NCBI GenBank assembly: GCA_012841535.1 | Contig: DUUN01000228.1 | Location: 1-60,906, forward strand | From: Gallicola sp. | GTDB taxonomy: Bacteria > Bacillota > Clostridia > Tissierellales > Peptoniphilaceae | Length of the DNA stretch: 60,906 nt | Direction of reading: 5' to 3' | Part shown: positions 33,897 to 42,748 of the stretch, in pieces | Numbering within the stretch: position 1 is the first letter of the stretch | Layout: each line of letters begins with the position of its first letter | Position numbers and translations under genes: made by a program | Notes under the pieces: model-generated | Databases searched by the model: none | What the model saw: only the letters and a program-made list of their open reading frames with translations | Told to the model about the DNA's origin: nothing

Positions 33897-33951
33897 AATA
33901 ATTCCTCCTAAAATAAACTTATAATAATATTATTGCTTATCTCTTACTTCT

Positions 33952-34100
33952 ATTATACCCCAAAAACATTGGAAAATAGCGGTTCTTTTTCGAAAAGTAA
34001 CAAAAAAACTTTTTTTAGAATATAAAAGTTGAGTTTTTAGAGCTTTAGTTTTTCAAGATTTTTTAAAATTTTTTACATTGGCTAACTGGTATCTAAATTT
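33952..34100 (-). promoter_or_regulatory. Promoter region of the PTS operon with the shared 21-bp element
   Basis: The minus-strand -10 TATAAT lies at 33957-33952 with an extended TGGGG before it. The 21 bases at 34080-34100 (core CTAACTGGTATCTAAATTT) are identical to 24628-24648 upstream of agaS. The copies lie about 100-125 bases from their -10 elements, in opposite orientations relative to the genes. An A/T-rich stretch with a CTTTTTCGAAAAG-like palindrome (around 33990) lies between. No gene is present. Confidence 0.5.
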
Positions 34101-34378
34101 TACTTAATAATTTCTGAAACTGCATATCTACTGACTTTAAGAATAGCACCAGATTTTATTTCTATATCTAAATAATCATCTTGTATTCTTTTCACCTTGC
34201 CATAAATACCATTGGAAAAAATTACTTCTGAACCAACAGAAATACTTTTATGTAGGTCTTCAAAATATTTTCTTCTTTTTTTTACAGATCTGTAATTAAA
34301 AATAGAATAGACAAGTAGAACTAGGATAATTAAGATTATTAGTGCAATAGATGCACCTAGAACATAATTCCAAATCAA
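34100..34378 (-). CDS. YajC-like preprotein translocase subunit
   Basis: This small protein (about 92 residues) has one N-terminal membrane helix and a cytoplasmic domain with Gly-Ser-Glu-Val-Ile-Phe-Ser-Asn-Gly-Ile-Tyr-Gly-Lys-Val, the YajC pattern (Gly-Asp-x-Val-x-Thr-x-Gly-Gly-Ile). YajC accompanies SecDF. I start at a TTG (34378) because AGGAGGG lies 8 bases upstream and falls inside a longer reading frame. It stands alone, away from secDF and tgt/queA, its usual neighbours. Confidence 0.7.
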   Translation of the reverse strand: MIWNYVLGASIALIILIILVLLVYSIFNYRSVKKRRKYFEDLHKSISVGSEVIFSNGIYGKVKRIQDDYLDIEIKSGAILKVSRYAVSEIIK

Positions 34379-34480
34379 ATCAACTTCCCTCCTTTTAAAT
34401 GACTTCAAATAGATAATACCCTATAATAGTATATAATTATCATAGCATTAAAAAAAACTATTTATAAAAAAGGTGAAAAT

Positions 34481-35152
34481 ATGAAAAAAATATTTATAAT
34501 AGAAGACGAATTAGCCATAGCTACTGAACTTGAAGAACAGTTAAAAAACTGGGGTTATAATGCTAAAAAAGTCGAAAATTTTGAAAAGGTTATTGAAGAA
34601 TTTAAAGAATATAATCCTGACTTAGTATTAATGGATATAAAGTTACCGTTTTTAAATGGTTTTATATGGTGTGAAAGAATTAGAGAGTTTTCAAAAACAC
34701 CAATTATATTTTTAACATCTGCATCGGATAGTTTAAATTTAATAACTGCAATAAATCATGGAGGGGACGATTTTATTTCTAAACCTTTTGAAATACAGGT
34801 TTTAATTGCAAAAATTAAGGCATTATTAAGGCGTACTTATGAATTTGAATTAAGTAATTCCCTATTAGAATACAAGGGAGTAATATTAGATACAGACAAT
34901 ATGACTATAAAGTACAGGGATAAAACAGAGTCTTTAACAAAGAATGAATTTTTAATTTTAGAAATTCTAATGGAAAATATAAATAAGGTAATTTCACGAA
35001 ATAGAATTATGGATAAGTTGTGGAATACAGATAGCTTTATAGATGATAACACCTTAACAGTGAATATTAATAGACTTAGAAAAAAATTGGAATTAATAGG
35101 AATAAAGGATTTAATAAAAACTAAAAAGGGAATGGGTTACATAATTCAATGA
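34481..35152 (+). CDS. OmpR-type response regulator, BceR-like
   Basis: This 223-residue response regulator has a receiver domain (acidic pair Glu-Asp-Glu near residues 7-9, phosphoacceptor Asp in Leu-Met-Asp-Ile-Lys-Leu-Pro near 52, Lys in Ser-Lys-Pro-Phe) and a winged-helix DNA-binding domain (Val-Ile-Ser-Arg-Asn-Arg-Ile-Met near 168 and Gly-Met-Gly-Tyr at the end). It overlaps the kinase gene (ATGA) and precedes a Bce-type ABC transporter, which it probably activates. Confidence 0.88.
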   Translation: MKKIFIIEDELAIATELEEQLKNWGYNAKKVENFEKVIEEFKEYNPDLVLMDIKLPFLNGFIWCERIREFSKTPIIFLTSASDSLNLITAINHGGDDFISKPFEIQVLIAKIKALLRRTYEFELSNSLLEYKGVILDTDNMTIKYRDKTESLTKNEFLILEILMENINKVISRNRIMDKLWNTDSFIDDNTLTVNINRLRKKLELIGIKDLIKTKKGMGYIIQ

Positions 35153-36129
35153 AAAAATTTATAGAGGCAAATAAATCATATTTTTTAAGTAGTATTGTAT
35201 TTACTCTTGTATTTTTGTTAATACTTTTTATATATAGGCTGGACCTAGTAATATCCATTTATGGAATTGTCTTGTATTATGCAATTTCCCTTCCAATAGT
35301 TGTCTACAGGTATAGTAAATATAATTTAGTTATAAAAACCTTAAATAATTTAAAAGATAATAGCTTTGAAGAGGATTATAATAATATTAAATTTGAAAAT
35401 AATCAGCTAGAAAGAAGTTACTATAATCTATATTTAAATAGAAATAAACAGTTATTAGAAGAAAAAGAAAGAAATAATAAATTATACAAGGAGCAAAATG
35501 AATATTTAACAATGTGGGTTCATCAAGTTAAAACTCCTATTTCGACAATATCTTTAATTTCAGAAAGAGAAGAAAATAATGAGGTAAAAATGGAGTTGTT
35601 AAGGATAAATGAATACATTGACCAGATGATTAACTATATGAAATTTGAAAATTTAAGTCAAGACTATGTATTTAGGAACGTTTCGTTAAAAAAGATAATA
35701 AACAATTCAATAAAAAAATATAAATTATTATTTTTTAAAAAGAAATTATTTGTAGATGTTAATATTGACGAAGTAGATATTTTAACTGATGAAAAATGGT
35801 TGTCCTATGTTATTCAACAGATAATTTTTAATGGAATAAAATATACTGAAAAGGGTGGAATTAAAATTTATAATGAAGAAAATAATCCCTATATACTTCA
35901 TATAAAGGATACAGGTATAGGAATACCTGAAAATGATTTACAAAATATAACTAAGTGGGGTTATACAGGGGAAAATGGTCGATTAGATAAAAATTCAACA
36001 GGAATTGGACTTTATTTAGTTGACAAAGTATTAAATAAGTTTAAGTATAGTTATAAAATCCATTCAGAAGTAGGTAAAGGAACGGATTTCATTATTAATT
36101 TAAAGAGAAGGGAAATAATAAAAAACTAG
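35149..36129 (+). CDS. Intramembrane-sensing histidine kinase, BceS-like
   Basis: This 326-residue kinase has two N-terminal membrane helices joined by almost no loop (residues ~10-55), typical of intramembrane-sensing kinases that read out an ABC transporter. The phosphoacceptor is in Trp-Val-His-Gln-Val-Lys-Thr-Pro-Ile near residue 124. The ATPase part shows Phe-Asn-Gly-Ile-Lys-Tyr, Asp-Thr-Gly-Ile-Gly-Ile-Pro and Ser-Thr-Gly-Ile-Gly-Leu-Tyr. Confidence 0.88.
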   Translation: MKKFIEANKSYFLSSIVFTLVFLLILFIYRLDLVISIYGIVLYYAISLPIVVYRYSKYNLVIKTLNNLKDNSFEEDYNNIKFENNQLERSYYNLYLNRNKQLLEEKERNNKLYKEQNEYLTMWVHQVKTPISTISLISEREENNEVKMELLRINEYIDQMINYMKFENLSQDYVFRNVSLKKIINNSIKKYKLLFFKKKLFVDVNIDEVDILTDEKWLSYVIQQIIFNGIKYTEKGGIKIYNEENNPYILHIKDTGIGIPENDLQNITKWGYTGENGRLDKNSTGIGLYLVDKVLNKFKYSYKIHSEVGKGTDFIINLKRREIIKN

Positions 36130-36130
36130 T

Positions 36131-36163
36131 AAAAATCTCAAATTATATTTGAGGTTTTTTTCT
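36131..36163 (+). terminator. Terminator after the kinase gene
   Basis: CTCAAAT / ATTTGAG forms a 7-bp stem with a TAT loop, followed by G and a run of seven T. It separates the two-component genes from the ABC genes. Confidence 0.75.
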
Positions 36164-36179
36164 TTGTTAATAAGCAAAG

Positions 36180-36193
36180 TGACAAAATGTAAG
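36180..36193 (+). promoter_or_regulatory. Candidate BceR-type operator before the ABC genes
   Basis: TGACA-AAA-TGTAAG lies about 90 bases upstream of the ATPase start and resembles the inverted TNACA-N4-TGTAA pattern reported for Bce-type regulators, with one base fewer in the spacer. A further TGTAAG occurs at about 36210. This is a weak pattern match. Confidence 0.35.
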
Positions 36194-36283
36194 ATTAAAG
36201 TAAATTCTGTAAGCTAGAGCTAAGGCAAGGATATAGGAAATAATTTAAAATATAGTTAATAAGTTAAGAAAAGAGGAAAAAAT

Positions 36284-37051
36284 ATGAAAATATTGGAAAT
36301 TAATAATTTAAGAAAAATATATAAAACAAAACTTAGCTCTACAACAGTAGAAGCCTTGAAGGACATAAATTTCTCTGTAGAAAAAGGTGAATTTATTGCA
36401 ATAATGGGGGAATCCGGTTCTGGTAAATCTACCTTATTAAACTTAATAGCTACTATAGACAGTCCTACATCAGGGAAAATTGTATTAGATGGAAAAAATA
36501 TTTCCCTAAGTACAGAAAGTGAAATGGCAATATTTAGAAGGGAAAATCTTGGCTTTGTTTACCAGGAGTTTAATCTTTTAAATTCCCTAAACAATAGGGA
36601 CAATATTTTACTACCATTGGTTTTAGCAGATGAAAAAGTAAAGGTAATGGAAGAAAAATTAAAACCAATAGCAAAAGCCTTAAACATTGAAAATATAATA
36701 AACAAATACCCTTATGAAATATCGGGAGGACAAAAGCAAAGAGTAGCAGTAGCCAGGGCTATAATAACAAAGCCAAAACTACTTCTTGCAGATGAACCAA
36801 CAGGAGCCTTAGACTCTAATTCAAGTATGGAGTTATTAAACTTATTTGAACAAATAAATAAAACAGGTCAGACTATTTTAATGGTTACTCACTCAGCAAT
36901 GGCAGCAAGTAGAGCCAGTAGGGTTTTATTTATTAAAGATGGAGTAATTTATTATGATATTTATAAAGCTAGCCTAAACAACGAGGAAATGTATAACAAA
37001 ATAGTTAAAACACAAATGATGCTTTTAGCAGGTGGTGAGAGTATTGAATAG
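36284..37051 (+). CDS. Bce-type ABC transporter ATP-binding protein
   Basis: This 255-residue ATPase of the MacB/LolD/BceA class has Walker A Gly-Glu-Ser-Gly-Ser-Gly-Lys-Ser-Thr near residues 42-50, the signature Ile-Ser-Gly-Gly-Gln-Lys-Gln-Arg-Val and Walker B LLLADEP. It is paired with a BceB-like permease and preceded by a BceRS-like two-component system. Such modules detect and resist cell-wall-active peptides such as bacitracin or lantibiotics. Confidence 0.9.
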   Translation: MKILEINNLRKIYKTKLSSTTVEALKDINFSVEKGEFIAIMGESGSGKSTLLNLIATIDSPTSGKIVLDGKNISLSTESEMAIFRRENLGFVYQEFNLLNSLNNRDNILLPLVLADEKVKVMEEKLKPIAKALNIENIINKYPYEISGGQKQRVAVARAIITKPKLLLADEPTGALDSNSSMELLNLFEQINKTGQTILMVTHSAMAASRASRVLFIKDGVIYYDIYKASLNNEEMYNKIVKTQMMLLAGGESIE

Positions 37052-39068
37052 AATTTATAGGAAGTTCGCAATACAAAATATTAAGAATAATAAAACCTTA
37101 TATATTCCATATATAATTACTTCTTCAATAACTATATTTATGTTCTATATTTTCCTTGCAATTCAAAATAATCAAGATATTTTACAATCCCGTGGTGGAG
37201 CCTATATAAAAATGGTATTGGATCTTGGAACCTATATAATTGGAATTTTTTCTGTAATCTTTCTAATATATACAAATAAATTCCTTGTAAGAAATAGGGA
37301 CAGAGAACTGGGACTTATAAATATGCTAGGAGTGGACAAAAAAGGTATATCTAAAATAATGATATACGAAAATGTAATTTTAACAATAATAAACTTAGTT
37401 ATAGGAATATTTTCAAGTCTAATTTTTAGTACAGCTATATTTTTGTTAATATCAAGATTTATGTCCTTGAAGATAACAGAATATATCTATATTGATTTTG
37501 AAAGTATTGTAAAAACCATTCTTGTATACCTAGTAATTTTTTTAGTAGTTTTAATTGGAAATATTATCAGAGTAAGAAAACTTAAACCCTTGGAATTATT
37601 AAAAGAATCGGAAAAAGGGGAGAAGGAGCCTAAGGCTAACATAATTTTAACAATTATTGGAATAGGTTGCATGGTAACAGGTTATGTATTGGCTCAAAAT
37701 ACAAAAAACGTAATGGATGCTATAGTGTTTTTTTTCATAGCTGTAATTTTAGTAATAATTGGAACCTACCTTCTTTTTACAACTGTAAGTATAGCAATAC
37801 TTAAAATTTTAAAAAGAAATAAAAAAACATATTATAAATCTAAGAATATGACCTTTATTTCGTCTATGTTGTTTAGAATGAAACAAAATGGAGTAAGTCT
37901 TGCCAATATTTGTATAATTAGCACAATGGTTTTAGTAATGTTGGTAACAACAACCGCACTTTTTATTGGAGGAGAAGATGTAATAAATTCATTCTATCCT
38001 TCAGATGTAGATATTAGATATGATGAAATAGACGAAGAGAAAGAGAAAATTGTAGAAGAAATAGTTAAGAAGAATACGGAAAACAAAAAAGTAGAAATAA
38101 AGGATTATTATAATATTTCCCAATATGATATTACTACTGTAAAAACAGGAAGTGGAAATTTCAAAAAAACAAATGATGGAAATTTTAGTGATATAAGAAA
38201 TTTACAATTATTTAGCATATATGATTTAGAGGATTATAATAAAATAACAGGAGAAAAAATAGATTTAAAGGATAATGAAATACTTTTATATCAAAATAAG
38301 GAAAATGACTTAGACAACTTTAAAATTGACAATGTTAATTTTAAGGTAAAGGAAAATATAAGGGAAATTGATGACCATTTTAAGAAAAGGGAAATGTCAA
38401 CTTTTTCAATAGCAACTATAATAGTAAAGGATAAGGAAAAAGTCTATGAAGAAACAAGGAAGGACTTAAACTTAAATAACGAAAAAGAAAAACTAATGGT
38501 TATGGGAACATCAACAATATATTTTAATATCTCAGGAGATAAGGAAGAAATAAAATCAGCTATAGCCAATATTGATAGGGATTTATATGAAAAATATGGC
38601 CTAGATGAAGATGGCTTTAGAGTATTTAACCTAGATAATAAATTTAAAGGTGAAGAAAGCTTTAAGGGAATGCATACCGGTATATATTTAGTGACCATAT
38701 TACTTTCATTGGTATTTATAGTAGCTATGATTATGATAATTTACTATAAACAAATATCAGAAGGATTAGAAGATACAAAAAATATAGGAATTTTAAATAA
38801 AATAGGAATGAGTAAGAAGGAAATAAAAAGAAATATTGGAAAACAAACAAGAGCTATTTTCTTTACACCATTAATAATTTCCATAGTTTACCTAATTGGA
38901 GCAACTAATTTAATATATAATTTAATGAATGTTATTTTAGTAGCCAATAAGGAAGTTTTTATAAAAGCGGAAATAATAACTGTAGTAGTATATGTAGTCT
39001 TTTATATCGTAGTATATAAATTTTCATCAATAGCATATTATAGCGTTATTAATAAAAATAATAAATAA
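37044..39068 (+). CDS. Bce-type ABC transporter permease (FtsX-like, large extracellular loop)
   Basis: This permease of about 674 residues has the BceB layout: several membrane helices in the N-terminal half including an FtsX-type segment, a large extracellular domain of about 230 residues (roughly 315-545) and C-terminal helices. Asn-Arg-Asp-Arg-Glu-Leu-Gly-Leu-Ile-Asn-Met-Leu-Gly (near residue 88) is a typical coupling region. I favour the TTG at 37044, 7 bases after AGGTGGTGAG; in-frame GTG codons at 37032 and 37035 are alternatives. It overlaps the ATPase gene. Confidence 0.85.
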   Translation: MNRIYRKFAIQNIKNNKTLYIPYIITSSITIFMFYIFLAIQNNQDILQSRGGAYIKMVLDLGTYIIGIFSVIFLIYTNKFLVRNRDRELGLINMLGVDKKGISKIMIYENVILTIINLVIGIFSSLIFSTAIFLLISRFMSLKITEYIYIDFESIVKTILVYLVIFLVVLIGNIIRVRKLKPLELLKESEKGEKEPKANIILTIIGIGCMVTGYVLAQNTKNVMDAIVFFFIAVILVIIGTYLLFTTVSIAILKILKRNKKTYYKSKNMTFISSMLFRMKQNGVSLANICIISTMVLVMLVTTTALFIGGEDVINSFYPSDVDIRYDEIDEEKEKIVEEIVKKNTENKKVEIKDYYNISQYDITTVKTGSGNFKKTNDGNFSDIRNLQLFSIYDLEDYNKITGEKIDLKDNEILLYQNKENDLDNFKIDNVNFKVKENIREIDDHFKKREMSTFSIATIIVKDKEKVYEETRKDLNLNNEKEKLMVMGTSTIYFNISGDKEEIKSAIANIDRDLYEKYGLDEDGFRVFNLDNKFKGEESFKGMHTGIYLVTILLSLVFIVAMIMIIYYKQISEGLEDTKNIGILNKIGMSKKEIKRNIGKQTRAIFFTPLIISIVYLIGATNLIYNLMNVILVANKEVFIKAEIITVVVYVVFYIVVYKFSSIAYYSVINKNNK

Positions 39069-39115
39069 TAAAAAATCAGCCTTTTTCCAAGTGACCTAGA
39101 TAAGTGAGAATAAAT

Positions 39116-39172
39116 AAAAAGCACCTTGTATTGAATTTTATTGTAAAATAGAATCAATCAGAGGTGCTTTTT
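39116..39172 (+). terminator. Long inverted repeat after the Bce permease gene
   Basis: AAAAAGCACCT (39116-39126) and AGGTGCTTTTT (39162-39172) form an 11-bp stem, and inner parts (TTGAATTTTA, then TAAAATAGAATCAA) also pair in part. It is a probable terminator. The stretch 39069-39298 has no gene. Confidence 0.65.
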
Positions 39173-39298
39173 GTATGAAAAGAATTATGCATAGTTAAAA
39201 AACTAAAATGAAAGCTGTGGAATTATAGATGATTTTTTTAGGGATTGTAAATAGTTTTGTTTTTATTTTAGGACTATAAAAAGTTTAGATGGCTTTAT

Positions 39299-40165
39299 TT
39301 AAATCCCTCTTTCAGACATTTTTACTTGAATTTCATTTGAATTAATTCCAACCATAGCTTCTCCTAAATCTTCGGACAATTCAGCAATTATCTCAGGGTT
39401 TTTATAGTTTTTCACAGCTTCAACAATAGCCTTTGCTCGTTTTACAGCATTTCCGGATTTAAATATACCGGAACCTACAAAAATCCCTTGAGCCCCTAAT
39501 TTCATCATTAAAACTGCATCAGCAGGCGTTGCTATTCCACCGGCTGAAAAATTCACTACCGGTAATTTTTTATTATCGTGCACATACTTTAAGACTTCAT
39601 AAGAAACTTGCAAATTTTTAGCTTCTGTAAATAATTCGTCCTCATTCATAAAAGATACTATTTTTATCTGTCTATTAATTTCACGCATATGGGTTACTGC
39701 TTGGACAATATCACCAGTTCCAGGCTCTCCTTTTGTTCTTATCATTGAAGCACCTTCTGTTATTCTTCTTAAGGCTTCTCCTAAATTTTTAGCACCACAG
39801 ACAAAAGGTGTTTTAAATTTATTTTTATTTATATGATTTTCGTTGTCAGCAGGGGAAAGTACTTCACTTTCGTCAATACAGTTAATATTTAATGCTTCAA
39901 GAATTTCCGCTTCTACAAAATGACCAATTCTTACCTTTGCCATTACCGGTATATTTACTGCAGATACAATTTCCTTTATCATTTTAGGGTCACTCATTCT
40001 AGCAACTCCACCTTCAAGTCTAATATCAGCCGGAATTTTTTCTAAGGCCATTACAGCACAAGCACCGGCTTCTTCAGCGATTTTTGCCTGTTCAGGACTT
40101 GTAACATCCATAATTACTCCACCAATTAAACTATTAGTAAATTCTGTTTTTAAATTTTGATTCAT
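39299..40165 (-). CDS. pdxS: Pyridoxal 5'-phosphate synthase subunit PdxS
   Basis: This 288-residue TIM-barrel protein is PdxS: Gly-Gly-Val-Ile-Met-Asp-Val near residue 15, [11 protein letters not shown] near 32-42, [10 protein letters not shown] near 76-85 (active Lys), and Phe-Val-Gly-Ser-Gly-Ile-Phe-Lys-Ser near 229-237. It makes PLP from ribose-5-phosphate, glyceraldehyde-3-phosphate and ammonia. The partner glutaminase PdxT, usually adjacent, is absent here. The tail is short and ends Glu-Arg-Gly-Ile. A divergent PdxR-type regulator lies next to it. Confidence 0.93.
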   Translation of the reverse strand: MNQNLKTEFTNSLIGGVIMDVTSPEQAKIAEEAGACAVMALEKIPADIRLEGGVARMSDPKMIKEIVSAVNIPVMAKVRIGHFVEAEILEALNINCIDESEVLSPADNENHINKNKFKTPFVCGAKNLGEALRRITEGASMIRTKGEPGTGDIVQAVTHMREINRQIKIVSFMNEDELFTEAKNLQVSYEVLKYVHDNKKLPVVNFSAGGIATPADAVLMMKLGAQGIFVGSGIFKSGNAVKRAKAIVEAVKNYKNPEIIAELSEDLGEAMVGINSNEIQVKMSERGI

Positions 40166-40277
40166 TATTAACCTCCAATTAATTTATATTGTTATAACAA
40201 TATATTTATGATAACGTTATACTGATACCATAACAAGAGCCAGAAAAGAAAAATTAATAGTACCAGTGGAGGTAATT
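40166..40277. promoter_or_regulatory. Divergent pdxS-pdxR regulatory region
   Basis: This 112-bp gap contains ATTGTTATAACAAT (palindrome, about 40188-40201), GATAACGTTAT (about 40211-40221), CTGATACCATAACAAG and, before pdxR, AGTACCAGTGGAGG. The TTGTTATAACAAT and ATACCATAACAAG segments share ATAACAA, which suggests direct repeats bound by the MocR-type regulator, as known for PdxR and GabR. Exact sites are inferred. Confidence 0.5.
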
Positions 40278-41657
40278 ATGATTTATATAGATAAAAATTC
40301 AAAAGAACCCTATTATTTACAGATTTATAATAATATATTAAATGATATATTATCGGGAAAAATTGTATCTGGAACTAAATTAATGGGCAGTAGGACTCTT
40401 TCAGAAAAGCTAGAAGTAAGTAGAAATACTGTAAATTCTGCCTATGCCCAATTGGCTGCAGAAGGTTATATAGAGTCTAAGAAAGGAGCTAATTTTGAAG
40501 TTTTAAATATACCCAAAATTAACAAGGCTACAAAAAAGTATTTTAAAGAAGATAAAAATAAAAATAAAACTAAAGTAAAAAACAATAATATAGTTTTCGA
40601 TTTACATTTTTCAAATAATTTATTTCCAAAAGCAAAATGGAGAAAGTATTCTTTAGAGGCTTTAAATAATTATGAAGAGGTGTGTAATTCAAAAAATGAA
40701 AAGGGAAGTATTTTTTTAAGAAATGAGTTAAGAAAATATTTGTATGAATCAAGAGGGGTAAACTGTAATGAAAATCAGATTATTATTACTAACGGACTAC
40801 AGGATTCTTTACAGTTAATTGTTAATTTACTAGAACTAAACAATAGTACTGTAGCTGTAGAAGAACCCTGCTACCATGATGCATATTCAATTTTTGCAGA
40901 AAACTCCAATATAGAAAAAATTTCTATAGATAAAGAGGGGATAAAAATACCAGGGGAAGTTACTTTTAAAAAAATTAAAGTAATTTATACTACACCGTCC
41001 CATCAATTTCCTACTGGAATAGTTATGTCTATAAAAAGACGTTACGAGCTTTTAAAATGGGCTGAAAATAATAATTCATATATTATTGAAGATGATTATG
41101 ATAGTGAATTTACCTACTATACTAAACCAATTCCATCGTTACAATCCATTGATGAAAATAGTAGGGTAATATATTTAGGAACTTTTTCAAAATCCATTTC
41201 TCCGGCTATTAGGATGGGATACATAATTTTACCTAAATATATTCTTGAGAAATATGAAAATAGGATAAATAAATATACTTGTTCTGTTTCTTTAATAGAT
41301 CAGTATATTGTTGGAAGATTTATTGAATCCGGTGATTATAAAAGACATATTAGAAAATTATGTGTTAGTTTTAAGAAAAACCACGACTTATTTGTAAAGG
41401 AATTAAGTAAGTTTAACAGTGAAATTAAAATACGTAAATCAGGAGCAGGAATATGGATTTTATTGGAATTTCCTAAGGAGAAAAGCTATGAAGAAATTTT
41501 GAATTCTGCCGAGAAGCAAGGAGTTAAAGTCTATACTTCCAAAGGAAATTGGCATCAGGAAGATAATACTAGTAAATTAATCTTGCTTGGACTTGCCCAT
41601 ATTAAATACAAGGATATAGAAAACTGTATTGAAAGGCTGAAAAAAGCTTGGACTTAA
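40278..41657 (+). CDS. pdxR: PdxR-like MocR-family regulator (GntR domain fused to aminotransferase fold)
   Basis: This 459-residue fusion has an N-terminal GntR winged helix (Leu-Met-Gly-Ser-Arg-Thr-Leu-Ser...Ser-Arg-Asn-Thr-Val, residues ~35-55) and a class I aminotransferase-like domain with Thr-Asn-Gly-Leu-Gln, Ile-Glu-Asp-Asp-Tyr-Asp-Ser-Glu-Phe and Gly-Thr-Phe-Ser-Lys-Ser (PLP-binding Lys). It is divergent from pdxS, so it almost certainly is PdxR, which senses PLP. The ATG at 40278 follows GGAGG; an in-frame GTG 12 bases upstream overlaps that ribosome site. Confidence 0.9.
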   Translation: MIYIDKNSKEPYYLQIYNNILNDILSGKIVSGTKLMGSRTLSEKLEVSRNTVNSAYAQLAAEGYIESKKGANFEVLNIPKINKATKKYFKEDKNKNKTKVKNNNIVFDLHFSNNLFPKAKWRKYSLEALNNYEEVCNSKNEKGSIFLRNELRKYLYESRGVNCNENQIIITNGLQDSLQLIVNLLELNNSTVAVEEPCYHDAYSIFAENSNIEKISIDKEGIKIPGEVTFKKIKVIYTTPSHQFPTGIVMSIKRRYELLKWAENNNSYIIEDDYDSEFTYYTKPIPSLQSIDENSRVIYLGTFSKSISPAIRMGYIILPKYILEKYENRINKYTCSVSLIDQYIVGRFIESGDYKRHIRKLCVSFKKNHDLFVKELSKFNSEIKIRKSGAGIWILLEFPKEKSYEEILNSAEKQGVKVYTSKGNWHQEDNTSKLILLGLAHIKYKDIENCIERLKKAWT

Positions 41658-41658
41658 A

Positions 41659-41685
41659 AAGGAATGAGAAACTCATTCCTTAATT
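41659..41685 (-). terminator. Terminator at the end of the dlt/wecB gene cluster
   Basis: AAGGAATGAG / CTCATTCCTT is a perfect 10-bp stem with a three-base loop, followed in the minus direction by TTTTT. It overlaps the wecB stop and lies between convergent genes. Confidence 0.85.
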
Positions 41686-42740
41686 GTTGTCATGTAATAT
41701 TTTTATTATTTGTTTTGCAGAATCACCATTACCATAAATTCCCTTTTCGAATTTTGTATTGTTGTTTTCCATTATTTTTTCGTATATTTCATTAGGTTCT
41801 GCAAGTAGGTTAATTCCCTTGTCGGTTAATTCCCTCCAAGAGGTGTCAGGCATTACAACAACACCTTCTTTATTTGCAAAGTAACTTTCCTTTTGGAAAC
41901 CACCACTATCTGTTAAAGCTTTTTTACAGTTCTGTACAAGTCCCATTAAATTCAAATAATCTATTGGATCTAAAACTTTCAAATCCCTTATATATTTTTC
42001 TAAATTATTTGTTTTTATTCTAGCAGCAGTTCTTGGATGAATAGGCCAAACTACTGGTGTTTCACTATTAACCATAGCAACTTGCTCTAAAATTGTCTGT
42101 AATTTTTTAGGGTCGTCTACATTAAAGTCCCTATGTAGTGTCATAACGATATAGTTATTTGCTTCTAGGTTTAGCTTTTCAATTAAAGAATTATCAAAAT
42201 AAGGTATCATTTCTAGATAGATATCGTACATTACATCACCGGTAAAGAACACATTGTTTTTAATGCCTTCTCCCTCTAAATTCTTTAGTCCGTAATCACT
42301 AGGAACAAATAAATAATCGGAGATTCTGTCGGTTATGACCCTGTTTATTTCTTCAGGCATATCCTTAGGCTCTTGTCTAAGTCCTGCTTCAATATGGGCA
42401 ACTTTTATTTTCAATTTTGATGCAGCTATGGCACCAGCTAATGTAGAATTTGTATCACCATAAAGTATAACTACATCTGGTTTTTCCTTTATCATAATCT
42501 TTTCAATTTCAATTAGCATATTACCAGTCATTTGACCATGGAGGAACCGTTAATACCTAAATTGTAATCAGGTTTCTTCATGTTTAAAACTTGAAAGAAA
42601 ATATCGGACATATTTTCATCATAATGTTGTCCTGTGTGAACAACTATTTCTTCAATATCGTCATATTTGTTTATTTCCTTTTGTATTATAGCTTCTTTTA
42701 CAAATTGTGGTCTAGCACCAATTATAGATAGTATTTTCAT
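41680..42740 (-). pseudogene. wecB: UDP-N-acetylglucosamine 2-epimerase WecB, frameshifted
   Basis: The first part (42740-42528) begins Met-Lys-Ile-Leu-Ser-Ile-Ile-Gly-Ala-Arg-Pro-Gln-Phe-Val-Lys-Glu and has Thr-Gly-Gln-His-Tyr-Asp. The second (42531-41680) has Tyr-Gly-Asp-Thr-Asn-Ser, Ala-His-Ile-Glu-Ala-Gly-Leu-Arg, and the Asp-Ser-Gly-Gly-Phe-Gln-Lys-Glu UDP motif. Between them, one extra C in TCCTCCATGG (plus-strand GG at 42540-42541) would give Gly-Ser-Ser-His-Gly-Gln-Met-Thr-Gly, the normal conserved loop. The gene is thus broken by one missing base. Intact, the enzyme would interconvert UDP-GlcNAc and UDP-ManNAc for surface polymers. Confidence 0.85.
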
Positions 42741-42748
42741 ATTCTCTC

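Noticed and set aside
37032..37043. GTG starts for the Bce permease
   Set aside because: GTG codons at 37032 and 37035 lack an upstream ribosome site, whereas the TTG at 37044 has AGGTGGTGAG at normal spacing. Kept only as alternatives.
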